Shown: in pieces, positions 39,359-47,125 of the stretch
How the letters are laid out: every line of letters begins with the position of its first letter
Numbering within the stretch: the stretch's first letter is position 1
Source of the DNA: Clostridium bowmanii
GTDB taxonomy: Bacteria; Bacillota; Clostridia; Clostridiales; Clostridiaceae
NCBI RefSeq assembly: GCF_018861315.1
Contig: NZ_JAHLDL010000007.1
Location: forward strand, 108,033-172,032
Direction of reading: 5' to 3'
DNA length: 64,000 nucleotides
The notes under the pieces: generated by a model
Seen by the model: the letters and a program-made list of their open reading frames with translations, nothing else
Told to the model about the DNA's origin: nothing
Database searches by the model: none
Program-made: the position numbers and the translations under genes

Positions 39359-39391
39359 AAACTCTTTGATTTTATCAAGGAGTTTTTTCTC
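39359..39391 (+). terminator. msrA terminator
   Basis: AAACTCTTTGA (39359-39369) pairs with TCAAGGAGTTT (39375-39385) with one wobble, followed by TTTCTCC. Confidence 0.78.
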
Positions 39392-39402
39392 CTTTATAGT
39401 AT

Positions 39403-39432
39403 TAGACAAAATAAATAGTAATAAGGTATAAT
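39403..39432 (+). promoter_or_regulatory. Promoter of the sigma-54 activator gene
   Basis: TAGACA (39403-39408) and a perfect TATAAT (39427-39432) are spaced by 18 bases. The predicted start near 39439 lies downstream of the earliest in-frame codon at 39432, which supports TTG 39480 as the real start of translation. Confidence 0.65.
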
Positions 39433-39479
39433 TGAATAAAAATAATTATATCATAATGCTATTAAAGGGGAGGATTTAT

Positions 39480-41468
39480 TTGCCAAATAAAAAGCTGCTA
39501 GATAATGATGAAGATATTATAAAAAAATGGCAATTATTTGTTTCAGAAGGCATTCTAAATAAAAATGGACTTCGTGATATTATTTCACAATCTTGGGAAA
39601 GAAGTAAATTATATGGTATAGATCCTTTTAAAGATGATTTTCCTATTGAACTTACCGAAGATGATCTAAAAAAGAAGTATAAAGAATTCTTACCTCTATT
39701 AGAGACTGCTAAGTCATTTATGCAAACATTGTACAACTTAATACAAAAATCTGGTTTTATGATTCGTTTAACTGACAGAGATGGATATGTATTAGACCAT
39801 ATAGGAGAAGATAGCTTACGACGAAAACATAAATTTCAAATATTACAAGATGGCTATAATATAAAAGAAGAAGTAATAGGCACTAATGCCATAGGGCTTT
39901 CATTAATATCTGGTGAGCCAATACAAGTACTTGGTGGGGAACATTATTTACATGAATACCATAAATGGACTTCATCTGCGTGTCCTATAAAAGATGAGAA
40001 GGGCGAGATTTTAGGAGTGCTAAGTATAACAGGTAACTATGAACTTGTGCATCCACATACTTTAGGTATGGTAGTTGCTGCTGCTAAAGCCATAGAAAAA
40101 GAAATGAAGTTAGAGCATTCCAATAAAAAGTTGAAAATAGTTAATGAACAATTTTATCAAATTACAGAATCAATTTCTGAGGGGATTATTAGAATTGATA
40201 ATCAAGGGCATATAACTAGTATGAATAGATTTGCAAGAAATTTATTAGGATATAGTGAAAAAAATATTCGTAATATGCACATAGAGGATGTTTTATCTAC
40301 TAATAGTGGGAAGGGTATTGTAAATGCTGTAAATAAAGGGATAGAGTATCAGGAGGAAGAGGCAGATTTTATTACAAAGATGGGTAGAAGTAAAACTTGT
40401 ATAGTCAACGTTACCCCTATAAGGTTTTTTAGGTCTATGGATTTGGGGGGGGTGGTAATCACTTTTAAAGAAAATAAAGTTGTTTTAAGTATGATTAATA
40501 GAATCGTTGGAGCTAATGCAAGATTTACATTTGAAGATATATTTGGGAAAAGTGAAAATATAACTCATTCAATTAAACTTGCTGGAATTGCTGCGAAAAC
40601 TGACGATACTATACTCATTCAAGGGGAGAGCGGCACCGGTAAAGAAATGTTTACACAAGCTATACATAATGCTAGTAAAAGAAAAGATAGGCCCTTTGTA
40701 TTTTTAAATTGTGGTGCTATTCCTCGTGATCTAGTTTCTAGTGAACTTTTTGGGTACGTGGAAGGTGCTTTTACTGGAGCTAAAAGAGGTGGACATCCAG
40801 GGAAATTTGAACTTGCAGATGGAGGAACAATATTCCTTGATGAAATAGGAGATATGCCTTTAGATGTTCAGATAAGTTTACTTAGGGTTTTAGAAGAACG
40901 TGTGGTAGTAAGAGTTGGTGGACATGAGGTTATACCAATAAATGTTAGAGTCATAGCGGCCACTAACAAAGATTTAAAAAAAGAAGTTGAGCTAGGGAAA
41001 TTTCGAAGTGATTTGTTTTATAGAATAAATGTTATGCCAATTTATATTTCTTCACTTAGAGAAAGAAAAGAGGATATTAAGATATTTATTGATTATTTTT
41101 GTGAAAAATTCTGCGAATCCAACGATAAACATATAAAAAAACTAAGTGAAAGCTTTTATGGAGGCATGATTAATTATAATTGGCCCGGCAACGTTCGCGA
41201 ACTACAAAATGTTATGCAACTTGTATTAAATGTAGCTGAAAATAATAGTGTACTCACAAATAAGAACTTACCAAGCTATATAAATGAAAAGGAAAATATT
41301 GGAGAATTAAGTGGTAAAAGGCAGATACACACATTAGAACAAATTGAGAAAAATGCTATTATGCAAACCTTGATGGATGTAAATGATAATATGGCAGCAG
41401 CTGCTAGAATATTAGGTATAGGGAGAAGTACCTTGTATAGAAAAATGGAAAAATATAAAATTACTTAA
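39480..41468 (+). CDS. Sigma-54-dependent transcriptional activator (AcoR/DhaR type)
   Basis: Enhancer-binding protein of 662 residues. Order of domains: N-terminal helical part; GAF domain (about 85-205) with EEVIGTNAIGLSLISGEP and SACPIKDEKGEILGVLSITG as in AcoR/DhaR; PAS domain (about 220-330; SEGIIRIDNQGHITSMN); AAA+ ATPase with Walker A GESGTGKE near 382 and the sigma-54 contact loop GAFTGAKR near 428; Fis-type helix-turn-helix at the end (MAAAARILGIGRSTLYRKM). TTG 39480 is six bases from GGGGAGG. It sits directly upstream of a -24/-12 promoter driving an antiporter operon, its likely target. The ligand is unknown. Confidence 0.92.
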   Translation: MPNKKLLDNDEDIIKKWQLFVSEGILNKNGLRDIISQSWERSKLYGIDPFKDDFPIELTEDDLKKKYKEFLPLLETAKSFMQTLYNLIQKSGFMIRLTDRDGYVLDHIGEDSLRRKHKFQILQDGYNIKEEVIGTNAIGLSLISGEPIQVLGGEHYLHEYHKWTSSACPIKDEKGEILGVLSITGNYELVHPHTLGMVVAAAKAIEKEMKLEHSNKKLKIVNEQFYQITESISEGIIRIDNQGHITSMNRFARNLLGYSEKNIRNMHIEDVLSTNSGKGIVNAVNKGIEYQEEEADFITKMGRSKTCIVNVTPIRFFRSMDLGGVVITFKENKVVLSMINRIVGANARFTFEDIFGKSENITHSIKLAGIAAKTDDTILIQGESGTGKEMFTQAIHNASKRKDRPFVFLNCGAIPRDLVSSELFGYVEGAFTGAKRGGHPGKFELADGGTIFLDEIGDMPLDVQISLLRVLEERVVVRVGGHEVIPINVRVIAATNKDLKKEVELGKFRSDLFYRINVMPIYISSLRERKEDIKIFIDYFCEKFCESNDKHIKKLSESFYGGMINYNWPGNVRELQNVMQLVLNVAENNSVLTNKNLPSYINEKENIGELSGKRQIHTLEQIEKNAIMQTLMDVNDNMAAAARILGIGRSTLYRKMEKYKIT

Positions 41469-41547
41469 TAAATACGTTAAAATCTCGCCCAAATAACGAT
41501 TAACGCAACATATAGTATGTAATACCACCTTATATAATTATAAAAAA

Positions 41548-41564
41548 CGTATCAGCTTGATACA
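41548..41564. promoter_or_regulatory. Activator site 1 (17-base inverted repeat)
   Basis: CGTATCAGCTTGATACA: seven-base arms around GCT. It is the first of three copies of the pattern TGTAYCA-N3-TGRTACA between the activator gene and the sigma-54 promoter. Confidence 0.75.
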
Positions 41565-41566
41565 CG

Positions 41567-41583
41567 TGTACCATAATGATACA
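41567..41583. promoter_or_regulatory. Activator site 2 (17-base inverted repeat)
   Basis: TGTACCATAATGATACA: same pattern as site 1, with its centre 19 bases further on, so the two sites lie on nearly the same face of the helix. Confidence 0.75.
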
Positions 41584-41609
41584 TGTAATCAATGATGAAA
41601 ACGATTTTA

Positions 41610-41626
41610 TGTATCATTTTGGTACG
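41610..41626. promoter_or_regulatory. Activator site 3 (17-base inverted repeat)
   Basis: TGTATCATTTTGGTACG: same pattern, centred about 125 bases upstream of the -24 element, a normal distance for a looping sigma-54 activator. Confidence 0.75.
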
Positions 41627-41671
41627 GATCATGTAAAATTTTATATTTTGTTTGAATTTATTCTTACAAAT

Positions 41672-41729
41672 AAAAAAAGCAAGTTTATAAACCGTTGAAA
41701 ATCAACGGCTTATAAACTTGCTTTTTTTT
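41672..41729 (+). terminator. Very strong terminator between activator sites and sigma-54 promoter
   Basis: AAAAAAAGCAAGTTTATAA (41672-41690) pairs with TTATAAACTTGCTTTTTTT (41710-41728), and inside it CCGTTGA (41692-41698) pairs with TCAACGG (41702-41708), leaving one A-C mismatch and an AAA loop. It ends the activator transcript 14 bases before the antiporter promoter. With A- and T-runs on both sides it could work in both directions. Confidence 0.92.
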
Positions 41730-41741
41730 AGAAGAAAATGA

Positions 41742-41757
41742 TGGCATACTTATTGCT
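41742..41757 (+). promoter_or_regulatory. Sigma-54 (-24/-12) promoter of the antiporter operon
   Basis: TGGCATACTTATTGCT matches the consensus TGGCAC-N5-TTGCW at all but one base; GG (41743-41744) and GC (41755-41756) are separated by exactly 10 bases. Transcription should begin near 41768, 40 bases before the mrpE start codon. Confidence 0.85.
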
Positions 41758-41807
41758 ATTAAATATATTAACAAAGCAAGTGCAGAATATATAGGAGGAC
41801 TTTAAAT

Positions 41808-42284
41808 ATGTATTATGGGATTGTATCTCTATATCTATTATTTTGGATTGTTATATCAGACAATGCAAAAGTTGAAACAATTTGCAGTGGTATAATAATA
41901 AGTTTATTGGTTATAAGATTAAATAAAGATTTAATGTGTAGTAATACAAAAATAAACCTTAGAAAAAATATAATGCCATGGATAGCTTACGTAATTATAT
42001 TGATAAAAGAAATACTAGTTTCAAATTTTAATGTAGCGAAAATAGTTTTGAGTCCTAAACTAGTAATATCGCCACAGATAGTAACAATTAATACAAAAAT
42101 AAAGTCTGATTTTCATAAAACAATTTTTGCGAATTCAATAACACTAACTCCAGGAACCTTAACTGTTTCAATGGATGGAGATAATATTACTGTACATTGT
42201 TTGAAAGATGAATTTGCAACGGGGCTAAATAATTCAGCCTTTGAAAAAATAATTTTGAAAGTTGAGGAAGATATGTATGAGTAA
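41808..42284 (+). CDS. mrpE: Mrp-type Na+/H+ antiporter subunit E
   Basis: Small membrane subunit of the multisubunit cation/proton antiporter. The 158-residue protein has two hydrophobic N-terminal segments (about 1-40), a third around 58-78 (IMPWIAYVIILIKEILVSN), and the conserved soluble C-terminal part with KSDFHKTIFANSITLTPGTL and SMDGDNITVHCL. It is the first gene behind the sigma-54 promoter, with AGGAGG upstream, and overlaps the next gene by eight bases. Confidence 0.88.
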   Translation: MYYGIVSLYLLFWIVISDNAKVETICSGIIISLLVIRLNKDLMCSNTKINLRKNIMPWIAYVIILIKEILVSNFNVAKIVLSPKLVISPQIVTINTKIKSDFHKTIFANSITLTPGTLTVSMDGDNITVHCLKDEFATGLNNSAFEKIILKVEEDMYE

Positions 42285-42546
42285 ATTATTAACTTTTTCT
42301 ATATTATTTTTATCAGTTACAATTTTTATATGTATGTTTAGAGCAGTCAAGGGACCAACCGCTGCAGATAGACTTATTGCCGTTAATGTTATAGGGACTA
42401 AAACTATTGTACTTATTTTAATAGTATCATTCTTACTTAATGAAACTTATTTTGTTGATGTAGCTATAGTATATGCACTAATTAGTTTTTTATCTTCTAT
42501 TTTAATATCTAAATTTATTGAAAATTCAGGAGGAAAAAATATATGA
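42277..42546 (+). CDS. mrpF: Mrp-type antiporter subunit F
   Basis: The 89-residue protein has three membrane helices and the family segment FRAVKGPTAADRLIAVNVIGT. The frame is open to 42262, but ATG 42277 inside the last codons of mrpE gives the usual N-terminus (MSKLLTFSILFL). It overlaps mrpG by four bases (ATGA). It belongs to the small-subunit set E-F-G that all Mrp systems share. Confidence 0.9.
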   Translation: MSKLLTFSILFLSVTIFICMFRAVKGPTAADRLIAVNVIGTKTIVLILIVSFLLNETYFVDVAIVYALISFLSSILISKFIENSGGKNI

Positions 42547-42863
42547 AAGATATTATTGTAACTATACTTCTCTTTGGAGGATTATTCTTTTTCATGGTTG
42601 GAACATTGGGTATTATAAGATTTCCAGATGTGTTTACAAGAGCCCATAGCGCTGCAAAATGTGATACCTTAGGGGTTGCACTATGCCTGTCTTCATTAGT
42701 AGTATTAGAAGGCTTAAACATGGTTAGTTTGAAAATTATATTAGTTATTGTATTTGTGTGGATAGCAAATCCAACAGCTACACACTTAATTGCAAAGGCT
42801 GAGTTTGCAAGGAAAACATCCCTTGCAAAATTAAATGGGGTGAAAAAACATGAAGATATTTAG
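42543..42863 (+). CDS. mrpG: Mrp-type antiporter subunit G
   Basis: The 106-residue protein has three membrane helices and the diagnostic segment GTLGIIRFPDVFTRAHSAAKCDTLGV, followed by NPTATHLIAKAE. It overlaps mrpF by four bases and the next gene by 14 bases, so the small subunits are translationally coupled. Confidence 0.92.
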   Translation: MKDIIVTILLFGGLFFFMVGTLGIIRFPDVFTRAHSAAKCDTLGVALCLSSLVVLEGLNMVSLKIILVIVFVWIANPTATHLIAKAEFARKTSLAKLNGVKKHEDI

Positions 42864-43089
42864 TATGATAATGATTATGTTTTTAATAGGCTCTTCTGTA
42901 GCCGTTTCCACTATGAAAAGTTTACTTGGCGCAATAATAGTATTTATGGTTTATAGTCTTATCATGACAATTTTATGGCAACAACTAAATGCTCCAGATT
43001 TAGCAATAACTGAGGCTGCAGTAGGAGCGGGTATTACTACAATTTTATTTGTACTTACACTAAAGAGAATTAAAGGAGTAAGAAAATGA
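42850..43089 (+). CDS. MbhD-like subunit (DUF4040; split-off part of MrpA)
   Basis: A 79-residue protein with three short membrane helices and the conserved NAPDLAITEAAVGAGITTILF segment. In Bacillus Mrp this segment is part of the C-terminal extension of MrpA; in Mbh-type hydrogenases and many archaeal Mrp systems it is the separate subunit MbhD, as here. It overlaps both neighbours. The name mbhD is by homology only; no hydrogenase is encoded here. Confidence 0.82.
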   Translation: MKIFSMIMIMFLIGSSVAVSTMKSLLGAIIVFMVYSLIMTILWQQLNAPDLAITEAAVGAGITTILFVLTLKRIKGVRK

Positions 43090-43808
43090 AAAAAATTTTA
43101 TCTATTGGAATTACAGCAGCTTTAATCATGATTTTACTTTTGGGGGTTAATGAGCTTCCGAAATTTGGACAATTCAATAATCCTGCCAATAATGAAGTTG
43201 CGCATTATTATATAGAAAATGCAACAAAAGAAACTGGGGCAATGAATATTGTTACAGGTATTATCTTGGATTACCGTGCCTTTGACACTTTTGTTGAGTC
43301 AAGTGTACTGTTTACTGCTTCAATAATTGTTTTATTACTTTTAAAAGTGGAAAAGCACTCTCAGGATATAGAAAGTCATGAAACTATTTTAAAAAGCACT
43401 ATTTTAAAACAAGTAAGTAAAGTGTTAATACCTTGTATTCAGATTTTTGGAATTTATATAATTCTCTATGGACATTTAAGCCCGGGTGGTGGGTTTGCAG
43501 GAGGAACGATAATAGGTACAAGTTTCATCTTATATAGAATAGTTTATGGAAAAAAATTTACAGATAAATTATTGCCATACCGAAGATTAATAACCTATCT
43601 CTGCGGTGCAATTATATTTTATGGAGTACTAAAAGGATATAGTTTTATAACTGGTGGGAATCATTTAAACTTGCCACAACCAAGTTTGGGAACCCCCGGC
43701 CATATAATTAGTGGTGGGTTTCTATTGCCATTAAACATATTAGTAGGACTTATTGTCGCAATTACTATATACTTTTTTTTCACTTTATTTGACGGAGGAG
43801 AAATTTAA
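43086..43808 (+). CDS. MbhE-MrpB fusion subunit of the antiporter
   Basis: The 240-residue protein joins two pieces. Residues 1-90 resemble MbhE, the second part of the MrpA C-terminal extension (TGAMNIVTGIILDYRAFDTF). Residues about 110-240 are an MrpB/MnhB domain with LYGHLSPGGGFAGGTIIGTSF and GTPGHIISGGFLLPLNILVG. In Bacillus these belong to two different proteins, MrpA and MrpB. It overlaps the previous gene by four bases, and mrpC follows after two. Confidence 0.82.
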   Translation: MKKILSIGITAALIMILLLGVNELPKFGQFNNPANNEVAHYYIENATKETGAMNIVTGIILDYRAFDTFVESSVLFTASIIVLLLLKVEKHSQDIESHETILKSTILKQVSKVLIPCIQIFGIYIILYGHLSPGGGFAGGTIIGTSFILYRIVYGKKFTDKLLPYRRLITYLCGAIIFYGVLKGYSFITGGNHLNLPQPSLGTPGHIISGGFLLPLNILVGLIVAITIYFFFTLFDGGEI

Positions 43809-43810
43809 TT

Positions 43811-44173
43811 ATGGAAGGACTAACAAATAATTATTATGAAACTGGTGCAATTATTTTGTTCGGAATTGGTTTTGCAATACTTTTACTTCACAATAATTTA
43901 ATAAAAAAAATAATTGGAATGAATATAATGGATACAGCTGTTTTCTTGTTTTTTATAGCGAAAGGATATGTTTTAGGACTGGATGCTCCAGTTATTATAG
44001 GGGTAAATAAAGGAGTTCAAGGGTATATCAATCCTGTTCCTTCTGCTCTAATGCTTACTGGTATAGTTGTAGCTGTTAGCACAACAGCATTTGCACTTGC
44101 ACTAACGATAAAAATTTATGAAGGATGCGGTAGCATTGAACTAGATGAAATTATGAAAATGAGGAGTGATTAA
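43811..44173 (+). CDS. mrpC: Mrp-type antiporter subunit C (NuoK-like)
   Basis: A 120-residue, three-helix subunit related to NuoK of complex I. Seen are the hydrophobic first helix (ILFGIGFAILLLHNNLIKKI), MNIMDTAVFLFFIAKGYV and the conserved PSALMLTGIVVAVSTTAFALAL near the end. It overlaps the next gene's open frame; the ribosome binding site GAGGAGTG for that gene lies in its last codons. Confidence 0.9.
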   Translation: MEGLTNNYYETGAIILFGIGFAILLLHNNLIKKIIGMNIMDTAVFLFFIAKGYVLGLDAPVIIGVNKGVQGYINPVPSALMLTGIVVAVSTTAFALALTIKIYEGCGSIELDEIMKMRSD

Positions 44174-44174
44174 A

Positions 44175-45647
44175 ATGAGGTTCATTGAAAGTTTTCCACT
44201 TACTATTATATTGGTTTTGTTTATTACAGCCTTTGTAATGCCTTTAATCAAAAGTACAAAAATTGTAAAGTGTCTTAGCTTATTATCAATGACAATAGTC
44301 ATGATTTTAGCTTTAGTAAATTTAATTTTTGTTATTAATGAGGGAGAGTATTTATATAGAATTGGACATTTTAATGCACCCTATGGAATTGAATTTCGCA
44401 TTGGAATAATTGAGGCTATGATGGGACTCCTGTTTACATTTGTTGCACTAATGATAATTTGGTATTCAGTTTATAGTATAGAAAAAGAAATTAAGCAGTC
44501 CAAGGTAAGCTTATATTATTTACTTATAAACATTTTAATAGGTTCCTTACTTGGAGTAGTATACTCTAATGATTTATTTAACTGTTTTGTATTTATAGAA
44601 GTAGGAACCCTGGCTTCTTGTGGAACTATTATTGTAAAAGATAAAAAAGAAAACATGAAAGCAACTATGAAATATTTAATTATGAGTTGCCTAGGATCTG
44701 GACTTGTGCTTATGGGAATTGCTTATTTGTACTCAATGACTGGACATTTAAATATAGACTCTATTCATAGAGTATTAATTAACTGTTACTTGAATTACCC
44801 AAATGCAGTATTAATTTCTATAGTATTATTTATTATTGGCCTAGGAGTTAAGAGTGCCATGTTTCCACTTCATAATTGGCTTCCGGATGCCCATTCAAGT
44901 GCACCCACATCCTCAAGTGCAATTCTATCTTCCTTAGTTTTGAAGGGATTTGTTTTTCTTTTAATTAAGATTTTATTTAGACTTTTTGGAATGGAAATAC
45001 TTGAATATTATTCAGTTTTAAATATTGTATTAATATTAGGTAGTTTAGGTATGATAATGGGCTCGGTTTTTGCTATATTTCAAAAAAATATAAAAAGAGT
45101 TATAGCTTATTCTACTGTGGCACAAATGGGGTATATATTTTTAGGAATAGGTCTTGGAACAGATATAGGAGTTCCCATTGCTATATTTCATATTATTGGG
45201 CATGCCGTGACTAAATCAGCACTATTTTTATTAGTTGGATCAATGATAGAACAAACTGGTCATAAAACCTTAGAACATTTTAAGGGGATAGGCAAAGAAA
45301 TGCCATTAACCCTAGGATTGTTTTCTATTGGTGCACTATCTATGATAGGAATTCCGATATTGCCTGGATTTATAAGTAAGTGGTACTTATCTTTAGCCTC
45401 CATAGCAGCTGGAGATACGATTTTAATCCTAGTTATCTTGGTTAGTAGTTTATTAAATGCAGTATATTATTTCCCAATTATTATAAATGGTTTTTTTGGA
45501 GAAGAAAATCTAAAAGGTAAAGTATATAAATCTAAAAGTAAGCCTTTAAAAGAAATGATGCCTGTAATTTTTCTAGTGATTTCTATGGTGTTTGTGGGAC
45601 TAACATCTAGTGGAATTATAAATTTAATTAATCAAGGGTTTAAGTAG
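44175..45647 (+). CDS. mrpD: Antiporter subunit D, first copy (NuoL/M/N family)
   Basis: A 490-residue membrane protein with about 14 helices of the proton-translocating NuoL/M/N family. The key Glu in FNCFVFIEVGTLAS, the helix-7 Lys in LGVKSAMFPLHNWLPDAHS and a late Lys in HIIGHAVTKSALFLLVG are all retained, so it should be active in ion transfer. ATG 44175 stands behind GAGGAGTG. It is the first of three such large subunits in the operon. Confidence 0.88.
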   Translation: MRFIESFPLTIILVLFITAFVMPLIKSTKIVKCLSLLSMTIVMILALVNLIFVINEGEYLYRIGHFNAPYGIEFRIGIIEAMMGLLFTFVALMIIWYSVYSIEKEIKQSKVSLYYLLINILIGSLLGVVYSNDLFNCFVFIEVGTLASCGTIIVKDKKENMKATMKYLIMSCLGSGLVLMGIAYLYSMTGHLNIDSIHRVLINCYLNYPNAVLISIVLFIIGLGVKSAMFPLHNWLPDAHSSAPTSSSAILSSLVLKGFVFLLIKILFRLFGMEILEYYSVLNIVLILGSLGMIMGSVFAIFQKNIKRVIAYSTVAQMGYIFLGIGLGTDIGVPIAIFHIIGHAVTKSALFLLVGSMIEQTGHKTLEHFKGIGKEMPLTLGLFSIGALSMIGIPILPGFISKWYLSLASIAAGDTILILVILVSSLLNAVYYFPIIINGFFGEENLKGKVYKSKSKPLKEMMPVIFLVISMVFVGLTSSGIINLINQGFK

Positions 45648-45662
45648 AGGGGTGATTATAAA

Positions 45663-47108
45663 TTGAAAAATTTCACAATAATAATTCCTATTTTGTTTCC
45701 ATTTATATTAGCTATAATTATGGCAACTATAAAACTAGATGAAAAGAAACGAAATATTTTTGTAAGCATTGGTGTTATATTAAATTTGATTTTTCTAGTT
45801 ACTGTATTTTATATGTTTGGTCAAAGTACACTACATCTATTAAAGATAAATGAATTTTTAGATATTTATTTTAAAATAGATAAGTTAAGTATATTGTTTT
45901 CACTATTAGTTGCAATTTTGTGGATTTTCACAGCCTTCTATGCCATGGAATATATGAAACACGAAGGTAAGGAAAGAAGGTTTTATACTTTTTTTCTTGC
46001 AACACTTGGAGTAACCATGGGAATTGCTTTTTCAGGAAATCTTATAACACTTTATGCTTTTTATGAGTTTCTTACACTATCAACCTTCCCTCTAGTAATA
46101 CATACCGGTTCAAAACAGGCTTTAAAAAGCGGGAAAAAATATCTAATATACTCATTTATAGGAGCTACAATGGTTTTGCTTGGAATGGTTTTATTATTCA
46201 GTGTTACTAAGAATACAACATTTAATGCTCGAGGCATTTTGCCTGCATTAACAAACGATAATAGAAATCGATACATAGTTAGCTATATTGCAATGTTTTT
46301 GGGTTTTGGAGTTAAAGCGGCCCTAGTGCCATTCCATTCATGGTTACCTGCAGCAATGGTTGCACCCACACCAGTTAGTGCACTACTTCATGCAGTTGCA
46401 GTTGTAAAATCAGGGATTTTTGCTATTATGCGAATGAGCTATTTTATATTTGGAACGGAAATAATTAAGGCACTTCATGTAAATATATTTTTAAGTATTC
46501 TCATAGTAATTTCAATTTTGCTTGGCTCATTCTTAGCATTACATCAAGAAAATTTAAAAAAGAGGTTGGCTTACTCAACAATTAGTCAATTAGGGTATGT
46601 TTTATTAGGAGTAGTCCTTTTAAATAAAGATGCATTTGCAGGAAGTCTCCTTCATTTAATTAATCATGCAGTAATTAAGATTGTTCTTTTTTTCTGTGTG
46701 GGAGCGATAATGTATACTACGGGTAAAACAGATATTAGTCAGATTAGAGGTATTGGAAAACAGATGCCAATAACAATGGGATGTTTTGGTATAGCAGCTA
46801 TATCATTAATTGGAATTCCACCTAGCAATGGGTTTGTTAGTAAATGGTATCTGGCTCAAGGCGGACTTACAGAAGGAAAGATGATTTTCCCTGCAATATT
46901 ACTTATAAGTGCATTATTAACTGCACTATACCTTCTGCCAATTGTAACTGAAGCCTTTTTCAAAAAAGGTGAGGACACTGTAGTTAAAGAAGCGCCAATG
47001 AAAATGTTAATACCTATAGTTATGATAACCATAATAATTGTTTTGCTTGGGATATTTCCTAATATGCTTATAACATTTGTTCAGAAGATTGCTAGTGAGG
47101 TAATTTAA
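45663..47108 (+). CDS. Antiporter subunit D, second copy (NuoL/M/N family)
   Basis: A 481-residue membrane protein paralogous to its neighbour. It keeps the Glu in LYAFYEFLTLSTFPL, the Lys in LGFGVKAALVPFHSWLPAAM and the Lys in LLHLINHAVIKIVLFFC. TTG start behind AGGGGTGAT. Ordinary Mrp operons have one MrpA and one MrpD; this copy is the additional one. The order suggests a linear chain of three pumps, as in Mbh-type complexes. Confidence 0.85.
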   Translation: MKNFTIIIPILFPFILAIIMATIKLDEKKRNIFVSIGVILNLIFLVTVFYMFGQSTLHLLKINEFLDIYFKIDKLSILFSLLVAILWIFTAFYAMEYMKHEGKERRFYTFFLATLGVTMGIAFSGNLITLYAFYEFLTLSTFPLVIHTGSKQALKSGKKYLIYSFIGATMVLLGMVLLFSVTKNTTFNARGILPALTNDNRNRYIVSYIAMFLGFGVKAALVPFHSWLPAAMVAPTPVSALLHAVAVVKSGIFAIMRMSYFIFGTEIIKALHVNIFLSILIVISILLGSFLALHQENLKKRLAYSTISQLGYVLLGVVLLNKDAFAGSLLHLINHAVIKIVLFFCVGAIMYTTGKTDISQIRGIGKQMPITMGCFGIAAISLIGIPPSNGFVSKWYLAQGGLTEGKMIFPAILLISALLTALYLLPIVTEAFFKKGEDTVVKEAPMKMLIPIVMITIIIVLLGIFPNMLITFVQKIASEVI

Positions 47109-47125
47109 GAAAGGAGGGTACTACA

